Below are positions 25,277 through 39,927 of a DNA stretch of 64,000 nucleotides, in pieces. Numbering within the stretch: position 1 is the stretch's first letter; each line of letters begins with the position of its first letter. Position numbers and translations under genes: made by a program. The notes beneath the pieces were generated by a model. It had not been told where the DNA came from. It made no database searches and saw nothing but the letters and a program-made list of their open reading frames with translations. This DNA comes from Ridgeia piscesae (lineage: Eukaryota; Annelida; Polychaeta; Sabellida; Siboglinidae): the NCBI GenBank assembly GCA_025642075.2, contig JAODUO010000465.1:632001-696000 (forward strand). Reading direction: 5' to 3'.

Positions 25277-26490
25277 GTCGTATCTGTGTCGCCATTCTTG
25301 CACCTGGTGGACACTTGTATGACTAAGAATGACCCCCAAGAGGGAGTTCATAGAACTTTGCGGAACTCGTAGCAGATTGTCATATTATTATGTTTAAAGT
25401 GTTCCCTGAAAATGTATGTTTACGCCACATTGTTTACAAAATAGTGCCTTATGAAACGTGCATGTAAAACATATATCACAGAGTATATTATTTCTGACTC
25501 GTGTCCAGTCAAAGAAAATGTTGTTTCTAAAAGTACCGTCTCCGTGTGCAATATGCACTCGGAATTACAAAAAAGAAGTGCTTGTACACCGAAACTTACA
25601 GTACTTATCTTTTCCCTGATGTTAAATTGTACATGTACTTTCATATAAAGCATGTTTTAAAATGCCACTTTGTAGTTTCTAAACCGTTAACATTGGAAAC
25701 AAATAAAAAACTTCATACTAAAATCTTAAATTCCAAAAAAAATCCTAAAAAACTTGTATCGATAGAACTTTATTGTTTAGGTCAATTGTCTTAAATGCAT
25801 CTTCCAGTAATTCATAATGTCACATTTTGTTTCTAAAGATTTGTCATTTAAAATGTTCCACAATTGAACAAACTAAATTTGGCATTAATTAAACTAATTA
25901 ATTATCATTCATTTATATGACTAAACAGTTTCTAAGGATATGTCATTTAAAATGCACATTTAACACTTAATAATCAGATGTACACGAGTGTGTCTGTTTG
26001 TTCATGCATGCATCTGTTTGCGCTTGCTGACGTCTTTGTAACTGAATCTCGTGACAATATTTTATGTAGCTGAATGTTCCAGTGCAAAAAAACATGTCTG
26101 CACGAAATATTGACAACGGAAGGTCCTACGTGTCACATAAAACAACACATGAACCATGCAATCTGGCTGCATTCACCAGCGTGACGTTCCCAGTGAATGT
26201 GCACGCGTACGACTTATGTGTGTGTCACTGTGACCGCCCAAGGACTATAGCAATTGTGTCTAGGCATGTGACCACAGATCTGTACTTGAATACTTCTGCC
26301 GCCCTTGTTTTTTTTACGGGAATAGTGTTATATAACCACCGTCTTGTATAAACAGCTTTCAGCCCCGCTCTACTTGGTTGCCTTGGTGTCATTCACTGGA
26401 CGGCATTTTTTATGAGTAGGCAGAAAACCTTATGTAAAACAAGTGCCACTGGCTATGGAGAAAACTAAAAATACAACTGGTTGGAACTTA

Positions 26491-26581
26491 GGGGTCCGTG
26501 TGCAAAGAGGGGTTTTCTCAAATGTTTCATTGGAAAGGGGTCGTGTGCAAAGAGGGGGTTTCTCAAACGTTTCGCTGGAAC
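26491..26581. repeat. 45-bp tandem duplication
   Basis: Two adjacent copies of a segment containing GTGTGCAAAGAGGGG and TTTCTCAAA start 45 bp apart (words at 26498 and 26543) with a few mismatches. Confidence 0.8.
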
Positions 26582-27819
26582 CCCAAGTGTGGAATGTGTG
26601 AACGTAGTTCACTGGTTGTAAGTAAGTTATGCACTTGTGTGTTTTTAACTTGTGAGTATGTTATACGTTTATGACAACCTGGTGTCGTGAGGTGATATAG
26701 TTGCAACAGCAGAGGCAGGGGTTGATTATATCATTCAAAAAGGTCGGCGTTGCCTGTGGCATATACGTTGCATAAAAATAGGACAAGTTCTTCTTGAAGC
26801 GGCCTTGCAGCGATGCATAGATCCAACCACAAGAGACCACCAGACAGTGACTGTGAACTGGTTGTGTGCACCAATGTTGTCTTGTCTCCAGGAGTCATAG
26901 TCATGTATTTAAAAACAAACATTTCAGGTTATTTCTCAATTGATGTATTTGCTTCGCCATGTGTCTATTAGAAGTAAGGAAATGTCTGGTGTTTTAAGGT
27001 GAAACTCCTGTTATGGCACCTGATAAATTATATCCTTAGTTTATTACTTTGTTGTCTGGGGTAGGACAATTCCTGATTTATATGAAACCCACCCAATTGG
27101 ACGATGGTCAGCAGTTGAAGCTCACTTTGAAAACTGTTAATACTATTATGTGCGTTTACAACTAGAGACTTGACAGCTTGAACTCTGACCTCTGATGTAA
27201 TGTCCAGTAGTCCTGGGATGAACCAGAGTGGCCAGAGGAATGTTTATCCAGGGCCATGCTCAGTATTTATAGCCCAACTGACCAACTGGAGTCAACGCAC
27301 ACTGACCACAACAAATCTAGTGTTGGCCTCAGTGTTGGGACTGACCTTTAGTGGAGATGTAGAGCAAGGTGATGTCTTTGTACTTGACCACTGGTCAAGT
27401 CAGGCAATTAAGGCCAGTCTGTGATGTTGTTGTGATGCCCAGTTAGTAGACATCTCGCATGACCCCTGTAGACTGCAGTGGGGGGGGGGGGTTGTGTATG
27501 GTCCAGTTGGCATCAGTCCAGTGCAGTGGTCAGCAGTGGGCACACATGAGAGTAAATTGTTCTGCTGCATGTGTTGGTCAGTCATGTGTGTGGGTGTGGG
27601 TGTGGGTGTGGTGTATTGTGGTTTATTGTGGTGTTGTGTCAGAGGTCTCACCATGTTAGTTATGTGTGTGATGTAATTATTTCACCTTGTCTTCATGTTC
27701 AGCTTCATGTAACAACATGATTGAGCACTGATGTTGCCGTAATAATTTTGTTGCGATAGCTAGAGTATCCATGGTAGTAATTATATTTTCTGTGATAATA
27801 ATTATATTTCTCCAACATG

Positions 27820-28620
27820 TGAGTGAGTGAGTTTATTTGGTAAAACATTAAATACATGCACATAAAATAATTTGTATACAATGCATAAGCAAATAACGAA
27901 ATACGCACATATGTAATATTTACTGAGGATATAGACACATTAAAGCACACAATAGTGCACTTGTTTCCAATGTGGTCCTCCAAAAAATATATATTTAAGA
28001 AAATTAAAAATAAAAATAAATAAAAAAAAACACAGTAATACAATAATTAAAATGTAAATATTTTCAAAGACAGGTAAACAAATGTCATCAATAGGACAAT
28101 GTGCTAACCTAAAAGATGCTCTATTAAAATATAATAACATGATAGTACGTAGTAAGATTAAATTAACAAAAAAGTATTTAAAATGCCACTTTAAGATGAT
28201 AATTCGTCAGCCATCACTCTGCTGTATAGTAGGGTTACCTTTTTTCTAAAACTTTTTTTAACTTGACATTGCTTTATTTCAGTAGGCAGTTTGTTCCAGT
28301 GGCATATGCTAGAATAAAAAGGAAGTTTGCCCAGAACCTTTCAATCTTGGAATGACACATGCCAAGTAGCTGGCTCTTGTAGGGTATCTATGGTGTACCA
28401 TTTCAACATAAATTTTTTCTTAAATATTCTTATAATATTGAACAGGTGACCCAGTTTTAACTGTTCTACTCGACATTCAACAGGTAGTAAGCCAACAGTC
28501 TTAAATTCATTAGCACCGACATGGAATCTCGGTGGAGCATTCAACAAAAATCAGACAATCTTGTTCTGACTACGCTGCATTCTGCACTTCATTTTTTCGA
28601 CAATCCGCTGTACCAAGCCG
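27820..28620 (-). mobile_element. 5'-truncated LINE copy: RT C-terminus, 3'UTR and (TCAC)n tail
   Basis: On the minus strand, 28620-28340 encodes a LINE RT C-terminal segment (VEKMKCRMQRSQNKIV, then LLPVECRVEQLKLGHLFNII), and after a frameshift 28335-28191 encodes SSICHWNKLPTEIKQC, KSFRKKVTLLYSRV and a stop. These are the thumb/C-terminal signatures of CR1/Jockey/L2-type LINEs. A 370-bp AT-rich 3'UTR follows and ends with AATAAACTCACTCACTCAC, a tetranucleotide tail characteristic of such elements. Frameshifts and stops show it is inactive. It is inserted antisense in the inferred intron. Confidence 0.8.
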
Positions 28621-29485
28621 AACATGTGTAATCGAAATGACATTGAATCAAAGATGAAACAAGTAAATTGTTGTTTTCATATTAAACTTTCTGGCATTCC
28701 TATACAAAGTATTCAGTGTTATGTTATTGTTGGAAATCAAGATATGTCATAATCACTGACAATTATACCAGGATGTAAATTTCAGGATTTTTTTGAAAAC
28801 CAAACTTGTGACAAAAAGTAAAATGTCACTCAGCCTGGAACAATCCCTTTAGTTTTTAAAATTTTCTGATTTAATTTTCTTTCATAGTGTTGATATTAAA
28901 TCTGATGAATGTCATGATATTTACTACAGATGCTGAACCTGGATTGAAAATTCATCAAATAAATGAATATAGTTAATTAAGAGAAAACCATAAGTTCAAT
29001 TTGTCTAATTGGTGATTACACATAATCATATTTTCACTATATTTATTGTTTTAATTACATATTGCATTTGACTGTCTTAACACATGTTGAATGTTTCATT
29101 TAACAACATTCTGCAGTTACATTGTGATGATTGGTATTGTTTTAATTTGTCTGTTATGACGTGATTTGTACAGTGTCATATGGAAGGGAATTTTATTCTA
29201 CATATGTGTCTGTTGCGTAGATGTCTGTCTACAACCAACTTCTGTTCATAGGTATTGATTGAAAACTGAGGACAACGGTTCATGGATGTACTGAAATACA
29301 ACGGTTGATATTTGCAAGCAGGTAAAAGTCAAAACTATTTATATCTATTGTAGTTACTTTTAAAGGTCAATACTTGTAAAACATAATTATTCACAAGTAC
29401 AACATAATAAATATGTCACATAATAGTTTCTCTAGATCACAGTGAAATGGTCTATGCATACTTAGTGCATTTTTTCAAAGTAAAC

Positions 29486-29488
<3 letters not shown>

Positions 29489-29527
<39 letters not shown>
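29489..29527. repeat. (AT)n microsatellite
   Basis: Pure TA repeat of about 39 bp. Confidence 0.93.
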
Positions 29528-29531
<4 letters not shown>

Positions 29532-32500
29532 ATTTATTTATACTTGATGAACCATTCAGTACTATTTGGAGTTAGGTGATAGGACAGAACAAAAAGCATG
29601 AAAAAGTAAACAAAGTTTGATTGGTTATTTATTGTTAGTGGAATAGTGGAAGATATTTGAAGTTGGAATTGTAGCTCAATCCAGTCCAGGCTAAATAAAC
29701 CTTTGAGGCTTGGAAGTGACAAACAGTCCAGTTAAGTTGATTATTATTAAATGATTTAGTGTGCAAAAGTGTTACTCAATTCATGCTGTAAGGTACTCAC
29801 TGTTGAAGGTTTCATTGTTGTTGAAGCCACTAGATGAGAGTAATACTTGTAGTGGTTGTTGTTGTTGTTGTTGTGTAAGCTGTAGAAATGCCATTTAATT
29901 TCAGTCAGTCAATTTGTTCAGCATGTTTGAATAACGATGCTTTCAATTTTAGTTTTTAAGTGCTAAAATTTTAGTTTAGAAGTTCCAGAAACAGTCACTT
30001 GTGATAATGTAGTAGACTGTACAACTTGGTGTTTGTAAGAGTACAGCACTGGATCTGCATAATAAAAGGTTTTATGTATACTGCCTACTAAACCATGATA
30101 TGCAGATGTTTTCTTTAGTAGTTATATAACACAATTCATCAATCCTTCTCCGTAAAAAAATTGCCAATCATGCTACAAAACTGGGGCCCACCACAAGGAG
30201 TGGATGTGTTTTCATTTCCCCTGTTTATCCCAAACTGCGTGAATGGTTGGGACCTGGACGACCTACGTGACTGTGGGTATTATTGCTTCCTAGGCCTGTC
30301 TAGATCATATTGCGAGTGAGCGAGCATCATTTCCGCTGAAGGCAGAGTCCTCATAAATAACTCGATCAATGTCTGGTTATTGGTCGACCTTGACCTTGCC
30401 GGCAGATCATGTTTTTAGCCAGCTATTAGCCGCCTGGTTGAATGGTATTGTGTGTGATATATATTTTCACTTTCTTTTTTTAAAAGAAATCTAATATTGC
30501 ACAATGAGTGAACTCCTTGCTAAGCAAGGCCTGTGTTTGGTTTTATGTAAGCCCATAAATTATGCAAATAAGAAATCAGTATATACGTTAGAAGCCCATC
30601 TTTGTTTAAAGCCACGGAAATAAATGGAGTTAAATCTATGTTTATTGTCTGACTTACTAAAATTCTATTCCTGACATTTGTGTACAGATGTTTAGATAAT
30701 CGTAGATATAATTTTATAAAGTTTATTATCCAGGAACAAAATCACCTGTCATACTCATACATAAACAAACATCCTAAAACATTTTCCACTAGTCTGTGTA
30801 GTGTGAACACTTGAGTGTCGTTAATTGTTTTAGTACAAGCGACAATTGACGTACCAGTTCTAAACAACATTTATGAGCATCCATTGATGCATAATATTAT
30901 CAAAAGTGTATTAAATAGCATGCGTCACTGAGGTAGACTGGTTAACTTGAGTCGGCCCCCAAAAGTTGGAGAGGGAGTCAATGTCACCTTGTTTGACACG
31001 GGCTCTCACGTGCCATCTCACCCTCATGGCTGTTTGTTTAGGATGATTAAATGTTATTATTATCTTCAAAGTGGCCTAGTGCCCAGGCTATATTTGGCAG
31101 GAGCTGTTCAGTGAAGCTGTAGCCCAGTTTACTGTCCAGCAAAACTTTGGATAAGACAAACGGATATGATTGGCTGTTTGGAGACAGGGGTCGAAATGGC
31201 TGGAGCAAGCGTAACTCCGTAGTTGTCGGAGCCAGATTCGGGTCAGGTTTGTTTCCACTGGTTTTGTGGTTAAGTTGTTGCATGATTAAATTTGTTGTGC
31301 CGGCTGGAGGGGTGCGTCTGGAGAGGGCATGTTTGTTTTGGGTGGTTGAAGTGACCTCGATAGTTCAGTTTGCTGCAGCACGTTGATGGCATGTACATTG
31401 TACAGGGTGCCACTGCATGCGAATGTGGTATTGGCGGCATAGAGACATGGGATGTGTTATGAAGCAGACACTCAACGTGCACAGGGAAATCAATTGTTTT
31501 TGCTTTGGTGAAGTGAAGAGGCCCAATATGTGGCCCAGCAACGTTTTATTAAACAAACCTGATGAATTCCTTATTGGTATTTCCGTATTGGTTTAGGGGT
31601 CGTTTGCAATTGTCAACATTTATCTATTTGTGCTAGAACTAAAAGAGCCTGTATACTGGTGATAACATGTTATACTTATAGTCACATGGGGACTTCAAAT
31701 AATTAATTGTAAATAGTTTATAACCAGCATTATAAGGATTATACGTGTTTAGACAGTATATTGGCATTTTATGCATGTACCGTTGTCATAATGCTGAGAC
31801 GGTCATGCCTCTAAATCTGAAATAATATAAACATTGAGAAATACTAATTCACACTTGGAGGAAGGGTCTGATAATTACCATATGTGTCTGTATGAATTAT
31901 ACTACATACGTGCTGACAGAACTTTGTGGTTGACCCCTCAGATGCACACTCTTAATAAGTGACAACCAATCAGACAATTGATCACGTTTGGAAGAGGGAT
32001 GGTTTAACCTATTATGGCTTTATTTGTGTCGGAGACAGGAGCTCACTGGTGTAATTTGTAGATTGCTGTGACATTGATCATCCTAGTGTGTTTGAATAAA
32101 CCCAGTGTAGGCCTGTATGTTTGGGTTGGACCACTGAAGGAGACGGACTGACACAATCACAGTAACACCGAGTACAGATAACGTGCCTGTGTCAGCCTTC
32201 CAGAGCTACATGGTTGCTCAAAAGGCACGACTCGCCCTTGGTGCAAATAACACTTCTTGTTCAGGCTTTATGTAGAGGGACTAGGGAACAATGCATACGG
32301 GACATTTATATCGTAAACACCGAGTTGGTGAACTTTCACAAGGTTTACCACTTGTATGTTTATGCAACTGGGTTAATTGGAAGTCACAAAGTTGTATTCA
32401 TTGTATGCAGTAAGGTGATTGGAACCCTGCATTGATAGACACCACGGACTCAAGGAACTGGGAACTAACTAGTTGGTGTGCGACAGTCAATAATACGACA

Positions 32501-32627
32501 TGCTGTGATATGGTATAATGATTAAAGAGATAACCATAAGATTGATGTCTGGTGGATAGAATTGTCTCGTAAACATTGTCCATATATCACATGTGTGTCG
32601 TTGTGGAAATATTATTACGGTGCGTCC

Positions 32628-33075
32628 TTTCCCTCTCACCCACTACTCCCTGCCCTCTTTCCCTCTCACCCTCCACTCCCCGCTCTCTTTCCCTCTCACC
32701 CACTACTCCCCTCTCTCTTTCCCTCTCACCCTCCACTCCCCTCTCTCTTTCCCTCTCACCCTCTACTCCCATCTTTCTTTTCCTCCACCCTCCACTCCCA
32801 TCTCTCTTTCCCTCTCACCCTCTACTTCCCTCTTTCTTTTCCTCCACCCTCCACTCCCCTCTCTCTTTCCCTCTCACCCTCCACTCCCCGCGCTCTTTCC
32901 CTCTCACCCTCTACTCCCCTCTCTCTTTCCCTCTCACCCTCTACTCCCCTCTCTTTCCCTCTCACCCTCCACTCCCCTCTCTCTTTCCCTCTCACCCTCC
33001 ACTCCCCTCTCTTTCCCTCTCACCCTCCACTCCCCTCTCTCTTTCCCTCTCACCCACTACTCCCCTCTCTCTATC
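32628..33075. repeat. 30-bp polypyrimidine minisatellite
   Basis: About 15 copies of a 30-bp unit (CTCTCTTTCCCTCTCACCCT followed by CCACTCCC-like sequence), almost free of purines on the + strand. Because 30 is a multiple of 3, three + strand frames remain open and yield Ser/Pro/Leu repeats of 186-220 codons that are not genes. Degenerate copies run on to about 33140. Confidence 0.95.
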
Positions 33076-36000
33076 TCATTCACCACTCCTCTCACAATCC
33101 ATCCACATTTTTTCCTCCCCACCCTCCTCCCTCTAGCTTTTTCTCCACACAACCTTCCCATCACAGTCTAGGCCGTCCATCCTTGCTTCCTGTTCCATTC
33201 TACTGTGAAGCTCAGAATATTTAATTGAAAATAACATCTAATTGGACCTAAATACCTTGAGTGTGATTTACAGTTACAGACTAAATGTATAGATAGACAT
33301 TCTCAAGCGTGAGAGTTCAGTGTAGGTGAATGTTTGCTTCAACCTGTTTACAGTGGCGGCGGTAGTTGCCAGTATCGGGACAGAGACCTTGACCTTGACG
33401 CAATTGGCAGTAAACTTGGAGATTGCACCGAGACAGATATCTATCTGTCTCCTGCCAACTGTCTGTGGCGATCTGAGATGTGGAAAGTGTTTATGTCATG
33501 TCAGACTGATCAGATGTCGTCTGTGATGTGGATGTGGATGTATCAAGTGGGTGGACGCTGTAACTAGTGGGGAATGTGTGGCATGGACCGTCAAGGCAGA
33601 GTCTTGAGACCAAACCTATTTGGAGCCACATTACATATGTATAAAACATATCTGCCACTAATTGCGTCCACTATAAACTGTCCACCAGACTCGCTTGTTA
33701 ACGAGATAATTTATCTATGCAGCAAAGTTACCCAGATTCAGACTTATGTGAAATAAACGAACTGGACTGAAAGACCTGAGTGCACGACGAATGGAAAAGG
33801 AACTTGTTGAAAGTCCTACTTTTTCTTATCTGTGCCTTCTGAAGTATTGGTTAATTTTGTTTGTGTACATTTACACAGCTAGTGCAATTACCTAATCAGT
33901 TTACTTTATAGGCAGTTTTATTCATCAATTGCTATAGCTTCTGTGTATGTACTGTGTGCTTGTGGACAGGCACATGGGGGCCTGTGTACCTGTCTGTAGA
34001 CAGGAATGTGACACGTAGGTGTGTTTGTGCATCAGTTGCCTTACAGAAATGTTTTAAGCAAAAACTAACTGTAAACAACTAAATTGATGACTATGCTAGC
34101 TGCAACGATGGAGTAGTTTAGGACATTTGAGCCTTATGCGAGTGTTTTAGAGGGAAAAACATGGAGGTATAGAGTTAATAAACTACCAAGGTGTCATAAA
34201 TTATGACCCAGTATAAATTAATACAGAAATTTTGATGTAATATCGATTTGTTTTCATGTGACCCCCCTCCAAAACAGATATGACATAAAAACTATGTTGT
34301 GACCGAGCAAATAACTAGTAGAGAGAAACGGAAACTTGACCTAGTTGTGAGTGTTTGATGTCAGGTCATAGGTCATGACCCCTGGAAGGGTAGAGTTCTA
34401 GTGCATACAACTGGAGCTTCCCAGGACAAACCAGGCGAGAGAAAACACAAGATGCCAGTGTTGGTCATTCAGACTGGTGTTTGCTGCGATTTAACTTGTA
34501 GGATCATCTTTTGAACAGTATTAAACCTTTGCTGATTTGTGACTTGATCAATGAATTGACAAAACATTATTTGGGTTAAACTTATTGTTTATGGTGTGCA
34601 ATTGGTCAAATGACCCAGATCATTTAAAAGAAGTTGTATACAGTATGACATGCCAAGTGAAACAACGAAACAATATAATTTACTGCATATTATGCTTAAA
34701 ATTATTCTATATTTTTTTTTTAGTAGCCATCTCAATTCAAGTTTATTTCATGCAAAATGACACCTATCTGCCAGAGACTATAACATAACATATGCTTGCT
34801 TGGGCATATTTTATCTTATTTGGTTTTGATGAAACAATAAGAACAACTTGTAAACATTTTAAGATGAACCCAATCAAGATTGGATAAAACGAACATACAA
34901 AACTATGTATGAAATGTCCTTTGTCGTTGGTCCTTGTATCTGAAATTGCTCAACGGTCATGCACAAAAAGGGAAGTCAAGGGCAACATGCCTGTATGGAA
35001 GAGTTTGTACTTGAAGACCTGTGTCAATTTGTTTTGACCCAAGCAATCACGGCCACCTGTCAGAACTCAGAAGGTAGTGGCTGGCTGTACAGGTTATTGG
35101 GAAACTTATCTGGTAAGAAACACTTGCTTGTGGTGGACGGTCACACGAATCACACGCAAATGTCAAACATTGGGCCACACGGTGTATGTGGTGTGTCCTT
35201 TCTTGACACGCGTCTCCATTCTTTGGGAGAATTGTCTTTTCTCTTAGGCCTGACAGATGCAGTCAGTCAGGCCTGTCTCAGTCAATAAATATTCTCATTA
35301 AATATAAAACTAGGGGCGAAATGAATTGGCAGCTATAAACATCTCCTGTCGCTAGAGACAAACAGTGCCCTGGCGAAGATGCTTTGACGTTTAACTGCTG
35401 TTTGTAGATGGATCAGTATGTTTTTCTCAACCCCCCCCCCTCCGTGTGTGTCAGACATAATTCGTGTATTGTGGTAATTTGGGGTTGCCATGGTAGTTTA
35501 ATGACGTCCAAACATGTCTGCGTTAATCATTTTTGTTTTTATCCAGACCCCCCCCCCGAGCAGTTGTTTCTAGGACCCAGTTGCACCGGGAGTATCTGGG
35601 CCTTGTGATCAATGAGTTTGTTTTGCTGGCAGAGATAAAAGTAATGTGATGGCTGCAGCCGTGTGAGGTGACATGACTTGTCAGTTGTCACCATGGATAC
35701 AGGGAAGTGTCTGCTTGGAAAATACATTGAGGATTTCTCGGTGCATTTCCATATTTTATTGGTGTCATCCCTGGAGATATGTTTAGCTCCTGGTGGGGGG
35801 TCCAGGTAGGATCACTGGTATTTAGGGACTGTTGAGTCACTAGCCCATATAGGACATTAACAAAATTTAAAACAAAATACTTGTTACTGTGTTGCACCAA
35901 CTTATATTTTGCTACTGCAGACTGAGTGCAACTAAACACGCCCCCATTTAGCCCCAATTTCCAGTGTGCCGTTTTGAAACAGGATGAATACCATGTAATT

Positions 36001-36960
36001 TTATCACAAATATGTCATTGCAATCCCCAATATTTTAATACTATGAATTTCAGGGTCATCTGTGAGACAATGTTTACTTTACCTGGACATTTAGTGTGCC
36101 CACTGATTAGTGACGGGGAAGACTGGTCAGAACTGAGTGGGTCGTGTCCTTGCACAAGGTTGTAACATTCATGAATAATGAAGTCGGTTTCGTAGAAAAT
36201 GTAATATCTACTGTGCCATGCACCAGTGACCCGTGGAACAGCCAATAAATATAATAATAATAAATTACAGAATCAGGTAAATGTCATGTTTGACTGCTGC
36301 TGTGTCATTCACCACAGCCGTGCTACGTGTGTTACGTGTTGCGGTAGGATGTGATGAGGGGTTGTTTTATTAACAAGCAATGATTAGCGGGAAAATAATT
36401 TTCAAATATAGCATTTAATTTTTTTAAAACTGCATAATAAGTAAACCATTTTGTGTTGAATGTAGCTGGTAATTCATATGACATAAATTAATGAAATCAT
36501 TTGTACCTATGAATCTTGCAAAGACCTCCAGGCTGGAGTGTGATGTAACATTATTGGTTTGGTAATGTATATGTTTTGCAAACATTAAGTGTCATATTGT
36601 AGAAAAAGTCTGGTTTAGTACACTGCATGCAGCTGTGCCAGCAATCACCCAGCATATTCAGATTTTTGAAAATTATAATTATAATCATAACAATAATAAA
36701 TAGTGCACTAAAAATGCAAACGTTTGGTGGATTCAAGTAATGTAGAATGCTTGTTTTTAGCAGCGTTTAATATATCACCTAGACAGACATGAGTGTGCAG
36801 TTTTCTGACAGCTACTTTGTTTTTCTGGCCACCGCTGCTCCCCAGCGACCTTGTTCCGCAAACGACCTTGCCAGATTGATTACGTCAACGGCACGGCGGC
36901 TGTGTTTTTCTTCTCGTGGCATTTCCTTGAAAAACATCATCTGCCTGACAAAGGAAACGT

Positions 36961-36995
36961 GACTAGTGACTAGTGACTAGTGACTAGTGACTAGT
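36961..36995. repeat. (GACTAGT)5 heptanucleotide repeat
   Basis: Five exact 7-bp copies. Confidence 0.93.
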
Positions 36996-38899
36996 CGGTC
37001 GGCCGGGGCTGGGGCTGATCTCGCAAGGGCCGTGTGCCGTCTACATGCAGATCTTTTTGTTTCTACCGCTTTCTTCCAGCACTGTGCATCCACAACGTTA
37101 AGTATTGAAAGGATCCACTGGAAATGCAATGGGACCAGAATGTTGTTGCAATGGTATACTTTAGAAATGCTCATTAATTACAAGTCATACGGTACTAGCA
37201 ATAATATACTTTGTGTACCTTTGAGATAATCAATCATTTACATAGTACATTGAGTTCAGTGTGTCAGGCATGAATATTGATGTGATTTTTTGCTAGAGCG
37301 TGTCGGACTGATCATCTAAGGTGGAACTATTTTAATGGGAAAAACTATAATTTATTTCAATGCCCTTGACAGTCACCTTGTGACGGTGTCACACGTTTTG
37401 TCACATCATCCATAAATATTTATGTGACATTTTTGCTAGGGGCGTGGTTTGACCCAGCATGCTAGGACGATGTATCATGCTTGTTGTCACCAGCATTTGG
37501 TGCTGTTGTCTGCACCTTTCATAAGTGTTTATTGGATATTCCCGCCTGAACGTCACGTTTTTAGAATTATTGTGTGTATGTCACAGGCAAATGTTCTCAC
37601 GACAAGCTGATGAATGCTCAGTGCTTTTTTACGACGCGTGTTTTGTGATCAGGTTAGACATTCAAACTGTGTCACGACTAACAATGATGCATACGCATTG
37701 GTTGCCATGACGATGCAGTTTTTCTGCACTCGGCTTGTGTTTCTTGATTTGTCTGCGGTGTGCATGCGTGCACACTTGCAGTGTTGCGCTCGTTTTTTGT
37801 CTCGTGATGTTTGTCCAGACAGCATCAACGCACGTTGGTGGCGTTACAAGTGTTTTTACTGGTGGGATATCAATTTATTGTGCACAGCTCAACCTGAACA
37901 GTGTATCGTGTGGATGAAAGACTAGCTTCCTTGCTGCGGTGACCTTGACATGACCACCTGGTGGTGGAAACTAGAACAACATTTTCCAATGTTGTATTCA
38001 CATTTTTTTCATGACGTTGATATTTTTATTGCGTGTTGGAGATTTAATTGAATTTCAATTTGGCCCTCCAATATTGATTTATTATGATAATGTACTACAA
38101 GTAAATGGGTAGAAGTATTAAAACATTTTGAGAGGGTAGTGAAATACCACCGGGCAGGGTATGATTTAATTACGAATAAGTTTGAATTGTAATATCTGTC
38201 TTAACCAGAGTGATGAGATTACAGTGTTCCCTCTAGTAGAGTGATACTGGTCACCCTTTCATTAATCCATGTTCACTGGATTAATCTAGTCACATTATGC
38301 CAACTGATTACTGATGTTAATATAATAATGATAATCTATTGCCCCTAAATATTTGCAAATCAAGCTCGGAGACAAAAGGATTGATCAATATCAAAATCCA
38401 TAAACAGTGTCCGTAGACAGTTGAGACCCCACAGAGCTGTGATGGAGAGGCAAGGCTGTAACTCTACAAGCTTACTTAGATAAATTCATCAGTTTATGCT
38501 TGACGATGGAATTGTGTAATATTTTTAAATGATCTAATTCTTAGAGGGAGAATATTCCAGACTTATAACAATTAGACTTTTCTGTAGTGACCGACAGAGC
38601 CACTGGTGGACACTGGTGGTGACCATTCATTGTCTGACCAGTTCTGTGGGTGGATGGGTGAAAGCGAAACCAAAAAACACGAATCCATCGGGAGTGTTTT
38701 TTTGCCAAAGTGAATAAACACATTGTATGCGTGTGTGTTTGTGTGAAATAGAACCGAGCCTGGACGATGTCGCCCGGTGCAACTCTTTCTTTACACCCCT
38801 GTGTCAAAAGTGAAACTCTGCACTCTGTCGTCACAGCAACCAGTGCATAATTAACGTGTTGTGGTGTGGGTGAGCACGTCAGCGCCCCGCAACAAAAAA

Positions 38900-38963
38900 A
38901 CACCACAAAAACGAGCACCACAAAAAACGAGCACCACAAAAAACGAGCACCACAAAAAACGAG
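38900..38963. repeat. 17-bp tandem repeat (ACGAGCACCACAAAAAA)n
   Basis: Three to four copies with variation in A-run length. Confidence 0.9.
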
Positions 38964-38989
38964 CTGGCTGTTATTGAGTAGTCGCGTCA

Positions 38990-39420
38990 GGCAATCACTC
39001 TTCTGCCGGGGGCCCTGTTTGTTTCACAGACGTGTGTGAATAGAGCAGAGCGCCTCCATAAAACAGTAGTGCGACAGAACGTTGACCTCGTGTGGGCCCG
39101 CCCGGCTGCTGCCGTTGGATCACGTAGGCCACTTGTGAATATGCATGAACTTGCTGGCTGTGGCTGCGGTGTGGCTGCGGTGTGCCAGTCGACCACAGGC
39201 CACATGCATGCAAACGCTGTCCGTTTCTGCACGTTGATAGGCGAGTCGTGCGCGCATGTACGTAGTTGTCATCAGCAGTGACCTGTTTGGACGGGTAAAA
39301 GTTGAAAGTGATAACGACAACCCATGGCTGTGACGGCGCGGTGACAAGACGGCGCGGTGACAACTCGCAGAACTAACTAAGGTGATGCGAGTTAAAATGG
39401 CGGAGATGTCGACATGTAAA
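38990..39420. promoter_or_regulatory. CpG-rich patch within the inferred intron
   Basis: CpG density rises locally, with a duplicated GACGGCGCGGTGACAA phrase (about 39332-39364) and a short frame starting at AAAATGGCGGAGATG (about 39397). It could be an internal promoter or alternative first exon; no strong donor follows, so support is weak. Confidence 0.25.
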
Positions 39421-39927
39421 TAGAAGCTAACGTTTCTTAGAACGCGAATGAGGCTGCTCTGTCTGGATGCTGAATGTGTGAGCGAATTTTTATATTAATA
39501 TCGTAAACGTTTGATCGGATTTGCTCATAAGAGCATGACAAATTACTTCAGTGTTTATGAGTATATTTTAGAATAGTCAATGCCGTTTCATATGTGTCGC
39601 ATATAATTATTGTAATCTCAACGAAACGCGCTTCTGTTTTTGGTTGTGATTGGTTGTTGAGTATTCTTCGTTTTTTTGTCTAGATGACAGTCTGTCGGCC
39701 AGACACTGACAGGTGTCTCCCACCCGTGTGTCTGTGGAGTAGGTTACTGGGTTAAAGGTGTTCTGAATGACCCCTCATATTTTAGGAACAGTGCTTCTAC
39801 ATTTTTTACTGCTGACTTGGACACAGATTTATATATGTTGACTCGATACACTTGCTCATAAAAATGCCACACCAGCATGGCAAGAATTCCAGGCTTGTTT
39901 GTCTCTGCCAGTCTGTCTGATTTGTTC

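Noticed and set aside
32562..33224. Pro/Ser-rich frames of 186-220 codons
   Set aside because: Three overlapping frames arise because the 30-bp repeat unit is divisible by three.
34959..35288. 109-codon + strand frame in the intron
   Set aside because: No recognisable domain, no splice context and AT-rich surroundings; not supportable as a gene.
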